Shown in pieces: positions 8,214-17,676 of a stretch of 64,000 nt of DNA; within the stretch, counting starts at the first letter, position 1, and each line of letters opens with the position of its first letter. Source of the DNA: Propionibacterium australiense. GTDB taxonomy: Bacteria > Actinomycetota > Actinomycetes > Propionibacteriales > Propionibacteriaceae. The stretch spans positions 1-64,000 of the forward strand of contig NZ_RCIV01000004.1 in NCBI RefSeq assembly GCF_003666605.1, in the 5' to 3' direction. The position numbers were made by a program, and so were the translations under genes. A model generated the notes under the pieces. That model was not told the origin of the DNA. It made no database searches and saw nothing but the letters and a program-made list of their open reading frames with translations.

Positions 8214-10679
8214 ATGACTGATGATGCCCCGACCGACCTGTTCGCCGCCTTCGGTGCAGGCCTCGCCCGCCTCCACGAATCCCCGGCGGCAGCCGCTCCC
8301 GGCGGCGCCGGTGAGGATGCCGACCGTCTGCTCACCGGCCTGAACGATCCTCAGCGCGAGGCCGTCGTCCACGCCGGCGGGCCCGTCCTCGTCGTGGCTG
8401 GGGCCGGATCGGGCAAGACACGCGTGCTGACCCGGCGCATCGCCCATCTCATCTCCGAGCGCGGCGTGCATCCCGGCTCGGTCCTGGCCATCACCTTCAC
8501 CAACAAGGCCGCCGCCGAGATGCGGGCGCGGGTCGGCGAACTCGTCGGGCGGCGCGCCCGCCTGATGTGGGTCTCCACCTTCCATTCGGCGTGCGTCCGC
8601 ATCCTGCGGTCCGAGCTGGGCGAGGCCCCCGAGTTCGGCCTGCGCCCCAACTACTCGATCTACGACGACACCGACGCCCGCCGGCTCATGGCCCTGGTGC
8701 TGCGCGACGAGAACATCGACGCCAAGAAGTTCCCGCCCCGGACGGTGCTCAGCTGGGTCTCGAACGCCAAGAACGAGTTGCGCGGGCCCAGCGAGGCGCT
8801 CGCCGGCTCCGCCAGCGGCAACGACGAGCTCTACGCACGTGCCTATGCCGAGTACGACCGGCGCCTGCGCGCCGCCAATGCGATGGACTTCGACGACCTC
8901 ATCATGCTGACGGTCAGGCTCTTCCAGTCGCACCCCGACATCCGCGAGAAGTACCGCCGTCGCTTCCGGCAGGTGCTCGTCGACGAGTACCAGGACACCA
9001 ACCACGCCCAGTACATGCTCATCCGAGAGCTCTGCTCACCGATCGACCCGCTGCCCGGCGCCCCGGTGATGCCGCCGCCCGAACTCATGGTCGTGGGCGA
9101 CTCGGACCAGTCGATCTACGCGTTCCGGGGCGCCGATGTGCGCAACATCCTCGACTTCGAGCAGGACTTCCCCGGGGCCCGCACGATCCTGCTGGAGCAG
9201 AACTACCGCAGCACACAGACGATCCTGTCGGCGGCCAATGCCGTCATCAGCAACAACCCCGACCGGCCGGCCAAGAAGCTGTGGAGCGAGGTGGCCGGCG
9301 GCGAGCACATCATCGGCTACGTCGCGGACACCGAGCACGACGAGGCCCGGTGGGTCGCCGACGAGATCGACCGGCTGCACGACGAGGAGGGCTGCGCGTA
9401 CTCCGACACGGCAGTCTTCTACCGCACCAACGCCCAGTCGCGGCCGTTCGAGGAGGTCTTCATCCGGCTCGGCCTGCCGTACCGCGTGGTCGGAGGGGTG
9501 CGATTCTACGAGCGGCGCGAGGTGCGCGACGCCCTCAGCTATCTGCGGGCCATCGCCAACCGTGCCGACGACGTCTCGGTGCGCCGCATCCTGAACGTCC
9601 CCAAACGCGGCCTCGGGGCCCGCACCGAGGCCGCCTTGGAGGTCTTCGCGGCCAACGAGCAGATCAGCTTCGCCGAGGCCGTCGACCGGGCCGACGAGGT
9701 CCCCGGCATCGCGGCCCGCTCGCTCAAGCAGGTGCGGGCCTTCGGTGAGCTCATGAACGGCTTCCGCGGCCTCGTCGACGAGGGGGTCCCGGCCGATCAG
9801 GTGCTGGCCGCCGTGCTGAAGGACTCCGGCATGCTGGATGAGCTGAAGGCGTCGAAGGACCCGCAGGACGAGACCCGTGTCGAGAACCTCGTCGAACTCG
9901 TGGCGGTCGCCCAGGAGTTCGTCTCCCAGGCCCACGTCGTGGACCTGCAGGCCGACCAGGTCGCCGATGACGACGAGGAGCTGGACGCCCGGGCCATGAG
10001 CGGCGACGACTCGCTCGGCGCCTTCCTGGAACGCATCGCCCTGGTCGCCGACTCCGACCAGATCCCCGACGCGGACCCCGACTCGCCGGGTCTCGTCACG
10101 CTCATGACCCTGCACACCGCGAAGGGCCTGGAGTTCGACAACGTCTTCCTCACCGGCATGGAGGACGGCGTCTTCCCGCACCTGCGGGCCCTGGCCAGCT
10201 CGACCGAGCTCGCCGAGGAACGCCGGCTGAGCTACGTCGGCATCACCCGCGCCCGCCGTCGCCTGTACTGCTCGCGGGCGGCCGTCCGTTCGGCCTGGGG
10301 CGCCCCGCAGTACAACCCGGCAAGCCGTTTCCTCGAGGAGATTCCCGCCGAACTCGTCGACTGGCAGCGCACCGGCGCCGAGCTGGACACCTGGGCCGTC
10401 CGGGCCGGGTCCCGCATCGGGGCCTCGCAGCGCTCGGCGGGTTCGCCGCGGGACCGAGAGGATCCGGTCGCGGTGTTCGGCACGGGCACCGGCCGGATGC
10501 CGAGGACCGCCAGGATCCTCGCCCTCGAACCCGGTGACCGGGTCCTGCACAACAGTTTCGGGCTGGGCACGGTCGTCGCGGTCAGCGGCAGCGGCGACAA
10601 CGCCAGGGCCGACGTCGATTTCGGGTCGAGCGGCATCAAACGCCTGGCCCTGAGGTTCGCGCCGCTCGAGAAACTCTGA
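8214..10679 (+). CDS. pcrA: ATP-dependent DNA helicase PcrA/UvrD
   Basis: A superfamily 1A helicase of 821 residues that unwinds DNA in repair and helps clear stalled RNA polymerase. Walker A is GAGSGKT (63-69). Other motifs include ITFTNKAA, the DEYQD Walker B, VVGDSDQSIYAFRGA, QNYRST, TLHTAKGLEFD and YVGITRARRRL. A C-terminal Tudor-like domain (about residues 765-820, with GDRVLHNSFGLGTVV) corresponds to the polymerase-binding module of PcrA/UvrD1. A TACCAT hexamer 9 bases before the ATG suggests a nearly leaderless mRNA. The gene precedes perM-purN-purH, an order also seen broadly in mycobacteria. Confidence 0.97.
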   Translation: MTDDAPTDLFAAFGAGLARLHESPAAAAPGGAGEDADRLLTGLNDPQREAVVHAGGPVLVVAGAGSGKTRVLTRRIAHLISERGVHPGSVLAITFTNKAAAEMRARVGELVGRRARLMWVSTFHSACVRILRSELGEAPEFGLRPNYSIYDDTDARRLMALVLRDENIDAKKFPPRTVLSWVSNAKNELRGPSEALAGSASGNDELYARAYAEYDRRLRAANAMDFDDLIMLTVRLFQSHPDIREKYRRRFRQVLVDEYQDTNHAQYMLIRELCSPIDPLPGAPVMPPPELMVVGDSDQSIYAFRGADVRNILDFEQDFPGARTILLEQNYRSTQTILSAANAVISNNPDRPAKKLWSEVAGGEHIIGYVADTEHDEARWVADEIDRLHDEEGCAYSDTAVFYRTNAQSRPFEEVFIRLGLPYRVVGGVRFYERREVRDALSYLRAIANRADDVSVRRILNVPKRGLGARTEAALEVFAANEQISFAEAVDRADEVPGIAARSLKQVRAFGELMNGFRGLVDEGVPADQVLAAVLKDSGMLDELKASKDPQDETRVENLVELVAVAQEFVSQAHVVDLQADQVADDDEELDARAMSGDDSLGAFLERIALVADSDQIPDADPDSPGLVTLMTLHTAKGLEFDNVFLTGMEDGVFPHLRALASSTELAEERRLSYVGITRARRRLYCSRAAVRSAWGAPQYNPASRFLEEIPAELVDWQRTGAELDTWAVRAGSRIGASQRSAGSPRDREDPVAVFGTGTGRMPRTARILALEPGDRVLHNSFGLGTVVAVSGSGDNARADVDFGSSGIKRLALRFAPLEKL

Positions 10680-10767
10680 ACCCGCCCCGGCCCCGGTTCC
10701 GTCCCGTGCGTCTGACCCGCCGGCCGGGACCGGTTCGGTATCGTCGGGGCCGATCGAGGGAGGTGTG

Positions 10768-12051
10768 ATGTCAGCGGTCATCGAGGGTCCTGGAGAGGGG
10801 TCCGCAGGCTCGCGACGGGGCGGCGTCCGTGCCCAACTGAGGGGGCTGTCGTGGCGCAGCGCCACCATCTCCGCCGCGTTCGGGGTCGCCTTCATCAGCT
10901 GGCTGCCCGTCTTCCTCGTCTGCGGTCTCGCCTGGATCGTCGAACCGGGAATCGGTCTCGGCGCCCTCCTCGTCGCCTCGGCCCGGGCCTGGCTGCTGGC
11001 CAACGGCGTTCCGGCACACCTCGATGGTGGCGTGTTCTTCCTCGTCCCCCTGGGTTTCACGGCGATCATCGGTCTGCTGGTCGGCTGGCTGTCCCGCACC
11101 ATCGCCCGCCGCGCCGCCGACGAACTCATCGAGGGCCCCGTCCGGGCACGCCGACAGTCGGACCTGCGCTCCCTGTCGTGCCGGCTGGCTCTGTGGTCCG
11201 GGTGCTCCTACGCCCTCATCCTCGTCGTCGTGACGATCCTCGCCGGTCAACCCGCCGAGCTCAGCCGCGCCCTCGTCAACGGGCTGCTCATCGGCGGTGG
11301 CTGTTCCCTGCTCGCCTCCGGAAGGGCACTCGGCTGGGAGCCCGTCAGCCTCAGCCAGGGCGGCTGGTCGACCGGGGTCCTCGCCGGGGTGCTGGCGGGG
11401 CTGGCCGGGATCGTCCTGGTCGGCTGCGCGCGCCTGGCGGCCGTCCTGGTCGTCAACCGTGCGGCCATCACCGGTGTCCACGATCTGCTCGGGGCCGGCG
11501 GGCCGGGCTCGGTGCTGCTCTCGGTGGTCCAGATGCTCTGGGTGCCGTCGATGGTCATCTGGTCCTGCTCGTGGGTGCTGGGCGCGGGCTTCTCACTGGG
11601 CCAGGGCGCATTCATCGCGCCGCTCGGATCCTCGACGGGGCCGCTGCCGCAGATCCCGCTCCTCGTCGCCATGTCCACCGGCGACGCCCACCCGGCCATG
11701 ATCGTCGTCTGGCTCCTGCTCGCTGCCACGGCCGGCGCGCTCGGCGCCCACATCTGCGTGCGCGCCCGCTGCGACGAGGCCCGCCGGGCGTTGCCGGAGC
11801 GCGAACCGGGCGCCGACGAGGGGGCCCTCTACGGGCTCCTCGTCGGTGTCCTCGCGGGTCTGCTGCTGTGCCTGCTCGCCGTGTTCTCCCACGGTGCGCT
11901 CGGCACCCAGCGCCTCGCGGCCATGGGGCCGGAGCTGGGACGACTCCTCGTCCTGGCGCCCACCGTCCTCGGTGCCGGCGGCATGCTCGGCGGCTTCCTC
12001 ACGGCCCGCCGCCGAGAGCGCGGGGCGGCCAACCGGGCCGCTGCGGGCTAG
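10768..12051 (+). CDS. perM: PerM-like integral membrane protein (DUF6350)
   Basis: A 427-residue polytopic membrane protein with about ten hydrophobic segments and the family hallmark GQGAFIAPLGSSTGPLPQIP. DUF6350 includes mycobacterial PerM, a cell-division-related membrane protein, and the gene typically lies just upstream of purN-purH, as here. A strong GAGGGAGG at 10756-10763 sits 4 bases before ATG 10768; the GTG at 10765 is too close to it. Function in this organism is by family analogy only. Its TAG stop also forms the start of the likely purN -10 hexamer. Confidence 0.85.
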   Translation: MSAVIEGPGEGSAGSRRGGVRAQLRGLSWRSATISAAFGVAFISWLPVFLVCGLAWIVEPGIGLGALLVASARAWLLANGVPAHLDGGVFFLVPLGFTAIIGLLVGWLSRTIARRAADELIEGPVRARRQSDLRSLSCRLALWSGCSYALILVVVTILAGQPAELSRALVNGLLIGGGCSLLASGRALGWEPVSLSQGGWSTGVLAGVLAGLAGIVLVGCARLAAVLVVNRAAITGVHDLLGAGGPGSVLLSVVQMLWVPSMVIWSCSWVLGAGFSLGQGAFIAPLGSSTGPLPQIPLLVAMSTGDAHPAMIVVWLLLAATAGALGAHICVRARCDEARRALPEREPGADEGALYGLLVGVLAGLLLCLLAVFSHGALGTQRLAAMGPELGRLLVLAPTVLGAGGMLGGFLTARRRERGAANRAAAG

Positions 12052-12054
12052 ACT
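12049..12054 (+). promoter_or_regulatory. Likely -10 element of a leaderless purN transcript
   Basis: TAGACT lies 6 bases before the purN GTG, so transcription would start at or next to the start codon. It overlaps the stop codon of the perM-like gene. No ribosome binding site is present between them. Confidence 0.55.
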
Positions 12055-12060
12055 GACGCC

Positions 12061-12684
12061 GTGGCCTATCGCGTCGTCGTCCTCGTCTCCGGCTCCGGCA
12101 CGCTCCTGCAGGCCCTCCTCGATGCCCAGTCGCAGGGTCGTCTCGACGCCCGGATCGTGGCCGTGGGCTCGGAGAACGGCAGCTGCGCCGGCATTGAGCG
12201 TGCCCGCAGGGCGGGTGTACCCACCTTCACGGTCCCCATGCCCAGGCTGCTGGCCCGCGGCTCGGCCGAACGCGAGGCCTGGGACCGGGCATTCACCGAG
12301 GCGGTGTCCACTCACAAGCCCGACCTCGTCGTCCTGGCCGGTTTCATGAAGATCCTCGGCACCCCGTTCACCAGTCGTTTCGGTGGCCGCATGATCAACT
12401 CGCACCCCTCGATGCTGCCCGCCTTCCCCGGCGCCCATGCGGTCCGCGACGCCCTCGAGGCGGGCGCGACGAGTACGGGCTGCTCCATCTTCTGGGTCGA
12501 CGAGGGCGTCGACACGGGCCAGATGATCGCCCAGGTCCCCGTCGAGATCCTTCCCGGCGACGATGAGCCGACACTGCACGAGCGCATCAAGGTGTCCGAG
12601 CGCACCTTGCTGGTCAGGACCGTCAACGAACTGGCGGCCCAGCACACGGCGGGACAGCAGACCGCCACGAGAAAGGGCACATGA
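12061..12684 (+). CDS. purN: Phosphoribosylglycinamide formyltransferase 1
   Basis: Transfers the formyl group of 10-formyl-THF to GAR, the third step of purine synthesis. The 207-residue protein has the phosphate-binding SGSGT segment near the N-terminus and the catalytic triad N113, H115 and D151 ([16 protein letters not shown]). Length is usual for PurN. The GTG start has no ribosome binding site and fits a leaderless transcript. It overlaps purH by four bases, so the two purine genes are coupled. Confidence 0.96.
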   Translation: MAYRVVVLVSGSGTLLQALLDAQSQGRLDARIVAVGSENGSCAGIERARRAGVPTFTVPMPRLLARGSAEREAWDRAFTEAVSTHKPDLVVLAGFMKILGTPFTSRFGGRMINSHPSMLPAFPGAHAVRDALEAGATSTGCSIFWVDEGVDTGQMIAQVPVEILPGDDEPTLHERIKVSERTLLVRTVNELAAQHTAGQQTATRKGT

Positions 12685-14240
12685 TGAGCGAGGACTCCAC
12701 CCGCAACCAGATCCGGCGCGCACTGGTCAGCGTCTACGACAAGACCGGTCTCGTCCCGCTCGGCGAGGCCCTGGCCGCGGCGGGCGTCGAGATCGTCTCC
12801 ACCGGTTCGACCGCCGCCAGGCTCGCCGAGGCCGGGCTCGCCGTCACCCCGGTCGAGGAGATCACCGGCTTTCCCGAGTGCCTCGATGGCCGTGTCAAGA
12901 CCCTGCACCCGATGGTCCACGCCGGCATCCTCGCCGACCGGCGCCTCGCCTCGCACCGCGAGGAGCTCCACGAGCTCGGCGTCGAGCCCTTCGACCTGGT
13001 CGTGTCGAACCTCTATCCGTTCACCCAGACCGTCGCCTCCGGCGCCGACGCCGACGCATGTGTCGAGCAGATCGACATCGGCGGGCCCTCGATGGTCCGC
13101 GCCGCCGCCAAGAACCATCCGTCGGTGGCGATCGTCACCAGCCCCGACCAGTACCCCCAGCTCATCGAGGCCCTGTCCGACGGCGGTTTCACGCTCGCGC
13201 AGCGCCGCGTGCTGGCCGCACAGGCCTTCGCCCACACCGCCGCCTATGACGCGGCCGTCGCGAGCTGGATGGCCGGGCAGGCCACCGATGAGGGCATGCC
13301 CTCCTTCACCGGCCTCGCCGCCACCAAGGTGCGCGACCTGCGCTACGGCGAGAACTCGCACCAGCGCGCCGCCGTCTACTCGATGGCCGGCGCCGACGCC
13401 GGCCTGGTCGGCGCCGAACTCCTCGGCGGCAAGGCCATGAGCTACAACAACTACACCGACACCGACGCCGCCCGCCGCGCCGCCTATGACTTCGACGAGC
13501 CGGCCGTGGCGATCATCAAGCACGCCAACCCGTGCGGCATCGCCATCGCCGCCGATGTCGCCGAGGCCCACCGCAAGGCCCACGCCTGTGACTCCCTGTC
13601 GGCCTTCGGTGGTGTCATCGCGGCCAACCGCCCCGTCAGCCTGGAGATGGCCCAGGCCGTGAAGGAGATCTTCACGGAGGTCATCGTCGCCCCCGACTAT
13701 GAACCGGCCGCCCTGGAACTGCTGCAGACCAAGAAGAACCTGCGCATCCTGAGGGCCGAGGACTACCGTCCGGCCCCGTTCATGTGGCGCGAGCTCTCCG
13801 GCGGTCTCCTCCTCAGCGAGCCCGATCGGCTGGACGCCCCGGGCGACGAGGCCTCCGGCTGGCGGCTCGTGGCAGGTGACCCGGCCGACGAGGCCACCCT
13901 CGCCGACCTGCTCTTCGCCTGGCGGGCCTGCCGCTCGGTCAAGTCGAACGCCATCCTGCTCGCCCACGACGGCGCCTCCGTCGGCATCGGCATGGGGCAG
14001 GTCAACCGGGTCGACTCCTGCCGCCTGGCCGTCGAGCGCTCCGCCGGACGCGCCAAGGGCGCGGTGGCGGCGTCGGACGCCTTCTTCCCGTTCAGCGATG
14101 GCCCGGGAATCCTCATCGAGGCCGGGGTCCGCGCCATCGTCCAGCCCGGTGGCTCGATCCGTGACGAGCAGACCATCGAGGCGGCGCAGCAGGCCGGTGT
14201 CACGATGTACCTCACCGGCAACCGACACTTCTTCCACTGA
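12681..14240 (+). CDS. purH: Bifunctional AICAR formyltransferase / IMP cyclohydrolase
   Basis: Performs the last two steps of IMP synthesis. The 519-residue protein has an N-terminal MGS-like cyclohydrolase domain ([25 protein letters not shown]) and a C-terminal transformylase domain with LRYGENSHQ and KHANPCGIA. The second motif is normally RYGENPHQ, so a Ser replaces the Pro. Start is ATG 12681 or the next codon 12684; both overlap or abut the purN stop. The 10-formyl-THF donor comes from folD, which is next downstream. Confidence 0.97.
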   Translation: MMSEDSTRNQIRRALVSVYDKTGLVPLGEALAAAGVEIVSTGSTAARLAEAGLAVTPVEEITGFPECLDGRVKTLHPMVHAGILADRRLASHREELHELGVEPFDLVVSNLYPFTQTVASGADADACVEQIDIGGPSMVRAAAKNHPSVAIVTSPDQYPQLIEALSDGGFTLAQRRVLAAQAFAHTAAYDAAVASWMAGQATDEGMPSFTGLAATKVRDLRYGENSHQRAAVYSMAGADAGLVGAELLGGKAMSYNNYTDTDAARRAAYDFDEPAVAIIKHANPCGIAIAADVAEAHRKAHACDSLSAFGGVIAANRPVSLEMAQAVKEIFTEVIVAPDYEPAALELLQTKKNLRILRAEDYRPAPFMWRELSGGLLLSEPDRLDAPGDEASGWRLVAGDPADEATLADLLFAWRACRSVKSNAILLAHDGASVGIGMGQVNRVDSCRLAVERSAGRAKGAVAASDAFFPFSDGPGILIEAGVRAIVQPGGSIRDEQTIEAAQQAGVTMYLTGNRHFFH

Positions 14241-14263
14241 CCACGAGACGAGGTGCATGCCGC

Positions 14264-15130
14264 ATGACAGCAATTCTGATGGATGGCAAGGCCGTTGCCA
14301 ACCAGATCAAGGCCGAGCTCAAGGTCCGCGTCGACGCCCTGCACGCCCAGGGAGCGACCGTGGGTCTGGGTACAGTCCTGGTCGGGGACGACCCCGCCAG
14401 CCAGATCTACGTCAACGGCAAGCACCGCGACTGCGAGCAGGTCGGCATCGAGTCGTTCCGGGTCGACCTGGCGGTCGACGCCACGGCCGAGCAGGTCGAG
14501 CGTTCCATCAGGGTGCTCAACGACTCGTCCATGTGCACCGGCTACATCGTGCAGCTGCCCCTGCCGAGCCACATCGATCCCACCTGGGTGCTCGAGCTCA
14601 TCGACCCCGACAAGGACGCCGATGGTCTCACCGCAGACAATCTCGGCAAACTCGTCCTCGGCCAGCCAGGCCCGCGGCCGTGCACCCCGCGCGGCATCGT
14701 CGAACTCCTGCGCCGCTACGAGATCCAGCTCGACGGGGCGAACGTGTGCATCATCGGCCGAGGCACCACCGTCGGGAGGCCGCTTGGGCTGCTGCTGACC
14801 AGCCGCGAGAACAATGCGACGGTCACCTGGTGCCACACCGGCACCAGGGACCTCGCCGAGCACACCCGGCGGGCCGACATCATCGTCGCCGCCGCCGGTC
14901 GGCCCGGCCTGATAACCGCCAGCATGATCAAGCCGGGCGCCGTCGTCGTCGACGTGGGGGTCACCCGCGTCAACGGCAAGCCCGTCGGCGACGTCACCGC
15001 TGACGTGTGGGACGTCGCCGGCCATGTCACGCCCAACCCCGGCGGTATCGGCCCGATGACCCGAGCCATGCTGCTGGCCAACGTGGTCGATCGCGCCGAG
15101 GCGCTGACCGGCCTGCAACGGCCGTCGTGA
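14264..15130 (+). CDS. folD: Methylenetetrahydrofolate dehydrogenase / cyclohydrolase
   Basis: Interconverts 5,10-methylene-, methenyl- and 10-formyl-THF with NADP, feeding the two formyl transfers in purine synthesis encoded just upstream. The 288-residue protein has the [14 protein letters not shown] catalytic segment (normally YxxxK), VQLPLP, the DKDADGL signature, and the Rossmann segment [13 protein letters not shown], ending with [15 protein letters not shown]. The gene starts 23 bases after purH with GACGAGG ahead of it, and its stop overlaps the next gene as GTGA. Confidence 0.97.
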   Translation: MTAILMDGKAVANQIKAELKVRVDALHAQGATVGLGTVLVGDDPASQIYVNGKHRDCEQVGIESFRVDLAVDATAEQVERSIRVLNDSSMCTGYIVQLPLPSHIDPTWVLELIDPDKDADGLTADNLGKLVLGQPGPRPCTPRGIVELLRRYEIQLDGANVCIIGRGTTVGRPLGLLLTSRENNATVTWCHTGTRDLAEHTRRADIIVAAAGRPGLITASMIKPGAVVVDVGVTRVNGKPVGDVTADVWDVAGHVTPNPGGIGPMTRAMLLANVVDRAEALTGLQRPS

Positions 15131-15480
15131 ACGCCCGCCAGCCCGGGCGCGACGCCTCGCCGCCCACCGATCTTCCCCCTGCCGAGCCGATCGCCCCGCT
15201 CGGCGCCGATCCCGCGATCGGTCGTCGCCGCTTCCAGGTGCCGGCCCTGGCGGTGCTGGCCCTGTTCGTCGCCGGCATGGTCGTCGCCGCATCGGGGCAC
15301 TGGCGGCGCGGCGCCTTCGTCATGGGTGCCGCGGCCCTGGCCGCCGGGGTCGTCCGCTGGGTGCTGCCGACCCGATGGGCCGGCATGCTCGCGGTCCGCA
15401 AACGCTGGTTCGACGTGTTGTGCATGCTCGGTGCCGGCGCCGTCATCTGGCTCGTGGCACTCGTCGTCCCGCCCAAGTGA
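15127..15480 (+). CDS. DUF3017 membrane protein
   Basis: A 117-residue protein with a Pro-rich N-terminus and three hydrophobic helices separated by short Arg-rich loops ([17 protein letters not shown]). The pattern and position directly after folD match DUF3017, a small membrane family kept next to folD in many actinobacteria. GTG 15127 overlaps the folD stop as GTGA. The function is unknown. Confidence 0.82.
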   Translation: MNARQPGRDASPPTDLPPAEPIAPLGADPAIGRRRFQVPALAVLALFVAGMVVAASGHWRRGAFVMGAAALAAGVVRWVLPTRWAGMLAVRKRWFDVLCMLGAGAVIWLVALVVPPK

Positions 15481-15514
15481 TGGGTGCGAGACCGTCGTGT
15501 ACGATCTGCGGGGC

Positions 15515-15586
15515 ATGCCGATGACACCGGACGGTTACGTCCCTTACGGTTCTCCGGTGCGTTCGGCTGAGAATTATTTCTCTTAG
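15515..15586 (+). CDS. Possible leaderless 23-residue small ORF
   Basis: ATG 15515 opens a 23-codon frame (MPMTPDGYVPYGSPVRS, ending AENYFS) that stops at TAG 15584-15586. A TACGAT hexamer at 15500-15505 ends 9 bases before the ATG, similar to the spacing at pcrA. The peptide lies at the border of an AT-rich segment ahead of a secreted-protein gene. No homologue is recognised; it could be chance or a leader peptide. Confidence 0.25.
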   Translation: MPMTPDGYVPYGSPVRSAENYFS

Positions 15587-15689
15587 GCTGAGATGATGGA
15601 TAATTCAATTTAATATCGGCAATCGTTGGTTCACAAGGAATGATGATATATCCCAGGGTGATGATCGAGGGGTCTTCTTGAGGGGAATC

Positions 15690-15719
15690 TTGAGAGAAAA
15701 CCGAGATTTGTCTTAGGGT
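15690..15719 (+). promoter_or_regulatory. Promoter of the LPKTG secreted-protein gene
   Basis: TTGAGA (15690-15695), an 18-base spacer and TAGGGT (15714-15719) form a good vegetative promoter, giving a leader of about 55 bases with AGGAGAA at 15764-15770. The preceding 15570-15715 region is unusually AT-rich for this window and contains a similar motif (TTAGGCTGAGAT at 15583-15594) that may be a second site. The whole 298-base gap 15481-15778 otherwise holds only the possible small ORF. Confidence 0.6.
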
Positions 15720-15778
15720 GGAATCACTTCCGGGTGTGCCAGGGTGGTGCGCCCAGAACCACTAGGAGAACCCTGACT

Positions 15779-16570
15779 ATGTCGATTCTGAAGAAGACCG
15801 CGGCCGGTCTTTCCGCTGCAGCCCTCGTGGGCTCGGGGATCGTACTGGGCGCGGGCAGCGCCATGGCGAACCCCGCCGACACCCTGACCCTCAACCAGCC
15901 CTCGGCCCACGACATCACGGCCGACGCGAACTGTGCCAACGGCTGGGGCGGCACCATCGTCGTCTCCCTCGGCGGCGTCCCGCAGGGTGCTGTCGAGGTG
16001 CCCAGCCATGAGGGCACCGCCCAGACCGACACCGTCCAGATCGGTTACATCGGTACGGGCATCGTCACGGCTGAGCTGTACTGCAATGACTACGCCGGCA
16101 ACCCCGAGGAAGCCACGGCCATCGCCTCGGTCAACCAGGAGGGCGTGCTCGACATCACCCCGTCCACGTGGACCTCGGGTGACACCGTCGAGATCACCGG
16201 TTCCGGCTTCGCCCCGAACTCCGAGGTGACGATCAACCTCTACGACGCCGATGCCAACTACGATCGCGCCTCCGACGAGGTTCTGCACTCCTGGACCGTC
16301 ACCGCCGACGCCGACGGCAAGATCACCCTGTCCGTCGTCCTGCCCTACGACAAGAGCGGCAACTTCCGTCTCGAGGCCGTCGGTAACGATCCGGCCGGCA
16401 ACTCGGTCATGGCCAGCACGGGCTACTACTGGGATGCCCCCCAGAAGGACGGTGACAGCGGCGAGGCCAGCGCCGGCTCGGACAAGCCTGCTGACAACGG
16501 GCCCGTCTCCAAGAAGAACAGCAACCGCCCCCAGTCCCTGCCGAAGACCGGCTCGGACGGACGTCGCTGA
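15779..16570 (+). CDS. Secreted protein ending in LPKTG without a membrane anchor
   Basis: A 263-residue exported protein. The signal peptide has a Lys-rich start (MSILKKTAAG), a hydrophobic core and an AMA-NP cleavage site near residue 29. The mature chain has an N-terminal domain with two Cys, an Ig-like/IPT-type domain (about 125-215, with ITPSTWTSGDTVEITGSGF), and a Ser/Lys/Asn-rich linker. It ends LPKTGSDGRR: the sortase motif is at 254-258 but the hydrophobic stretch that should follow is missing. AGGAGAA lies 8 bases before the ATG. Ligand unknown; it could be a released surface protein. Confidence 0.85.
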   Translation: MSILKKTAAGLSAAALVGSGIVLGAGSAMANPADTLTLNQPSAHDITADANCANGWGGTIVVSLGGVPQGAVEVPSHEGTAQTDTVQIGYIGTGIVTAELYCNDYAGNPEEATAIASVNQEGVLDITPSTWTSGDTVEITGSGFAPNSEVTINLYDADANYDRASDEVLHSWTVTADADGKITLSVVLPYDKSGNFRLEAVGNDPAGNSVMASTGYYWDAPQKDGDSGEASAGSDKPADNGPVSKKNSNRPQSLPKTGSDGRR

Positions 16571-16644
16571 CCTGACTGGTCGGTCTCGCCAGGCGGCGTG
16601 CTCGCGGCTGGCGCCGCCAGGCACTGACGCCTAGCGAGTTCATC

Positions 16645-17574
16645 ATGACAGCACCCGGTGGTCTCATCCGACGCCACCGGGTGCTGTCGTCTCTCGTGGC
16701 CCTCGTCGTCCTCCTCGCCCTGCTGTGCACCATCACGGTGGGGGTGGTCGACCGTCGTTTCGGGGATGTCGCGCTGCGCATGCCCACCGCCGACGGCCCG
16801 AGCACCTGGCTCATCCTGGGTCTCGACGACCGGACGCAGCAGGCCGAGGGCACCGACATCGGCGACCAGGACGGTCACCGGGACGCGGCGGCCAACGCCG
16901 ACGTCATCCTCGTCGCCACGCAGGGCGACGGTCAGTGGCACCTGACGAGCGTGCGCCGCGACGTGCACTACCAGATCGGCCGGGGCCTGTCGGGTCGGCT
17001 CGGGCTGGCCTGGCAGGATGACCCGCAGACCCTCGTCGACCAGGTCTGCCTCACCCTCAACATCCCCGCCGACCACGTGGTGGCGGTCAATCTGCGTGCC
17101 TTCGTCGAACTCGTGGACGCCCTCGGCGGCATCGACATCACCGTCCAGCGCGACATGCGGGACGAACGGGCGGCCCTCGAGATCACCGCGGGCCCCCACC
17201 ACGTCGACGGCCGGACGGCCCTGGCCTATGTGCGCAGCCGGCAGGGGCAGGTGCTCATCGACGGCACCTGGGTGGACGACCCGGAGGGCCAGGACGGTCG
17301 AGCCCGCCGGGCCGGGGAGGTGTTCGGGGCCATCACCGCCCGGCTGAAGGCCAGGCCGGGCAGCTGGGCCGGAATCGGGTGGCGGATCGCCCCCGACGTC
17401 CAGCTCGACACCGGGACCCATCTGTGGCAGCTCGCCGCCCTTGCCGGTGCTGCCGACGCCGAGACGCGGGAACTGCCGCTGACGGAGAGCCCGGACGGCT
17501 TCTACTCCGAGGTCGATGCCAAGACCCGGGCGTACACGGCGGAGATCGGCTACACCCAGACCTGTCGCCTGTGA
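16645..17574 (+). CDS. LytR-CpsA-Psr (LCP) family protein, divergent
   Basis: A 309-residue protein with one N-terminal membrane helix (about 14-36) and an extracellular LCP domain. Visible family landmarks are ILGLDDR, NADVILVAT, TSVRRDV, DALGGIDITV and ALAYVRSRQG, with a later R-R pair. LCP enzymes transfer undecaprenyl-linked glycopolymers to peptidoglycan. The domain is shorter and more divergent than the second LCP protein at 52082-53383. A TAGCGA hexamer 7 bases before the ATG may be a leaderless promoter. An imperfect inverted repeat between 16588 and 16622 may end transcription of the gene before it. Confidence 0.82.
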   Translation: MTAPGGLIRRHRVLSSLVALVVLLALLCTITVGVVDRRFGDVALRMPTADGPSTWLILGLDDRTQQAEGTDIGDQDGHRDAAANADVILVATQGDGQWHLTSVRRDVHYQIGRGLSGRLGLAWQDDPQTLVDQVCLTLNIPADHVVAVNLRAFVELVDALGGIDITVQRDMRDERAALEITAGPHHVDGRTALAYVRSRQGQVLIDGTWVDDPEGQDGRARRAGEVFGAITARLKARPGSWAGIGWRIAPDVQLDTGTHLWQLAALAGAADAETRELPLTESPDGFYSEVDAKTRAYTAEIGYTQTCRL

Positions 17575-17623
17575 GCCCTTCCCCCGAGCCGGGGCGACGG
17601 CGTGACCGCCCCACGACGCGGAC

Positions 17624-17653
17624 CGGCGGGCCGCCCCAGGGGACGGCCCGCCG
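17624..17653. terminator. Bidirectional terminator between LCP and mdh
   Basis: Perfect 10-bp stem (17624-17633 with 17644-17653, arms CGGCGGGCCG and CGGCCCGCCG) around a 10-base CCCCAGGGGA loop. It lies between the stops of two convergent genes. There is no T run, as is common in high-GC actinobacteria. Confidence 0.7.
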
Positions 17654-17676
17654 ATGCGGTCGATGAGATCAGCGGA

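Noticed and set aside
9036-11129. Very long leftward open frame (697 codons) antisense to pcrA
   Set aside because: It is a GC-driven shadow: composition is rich in Gly, Arg, Asp and Val with no domain, and pcrA on the other strand has full helicase motifs.
12312-14273. 653-codon leftward frame antisense to purH
   Set aside because: It is a shadow of purH, with no motifs and biased composition.
16560-16644. Frameshift hiding the missing hydrophobic anchor after LPKTG
   Set aside because: None of the three frames downstream encodes a hydrophobic helix before the LCP gene.
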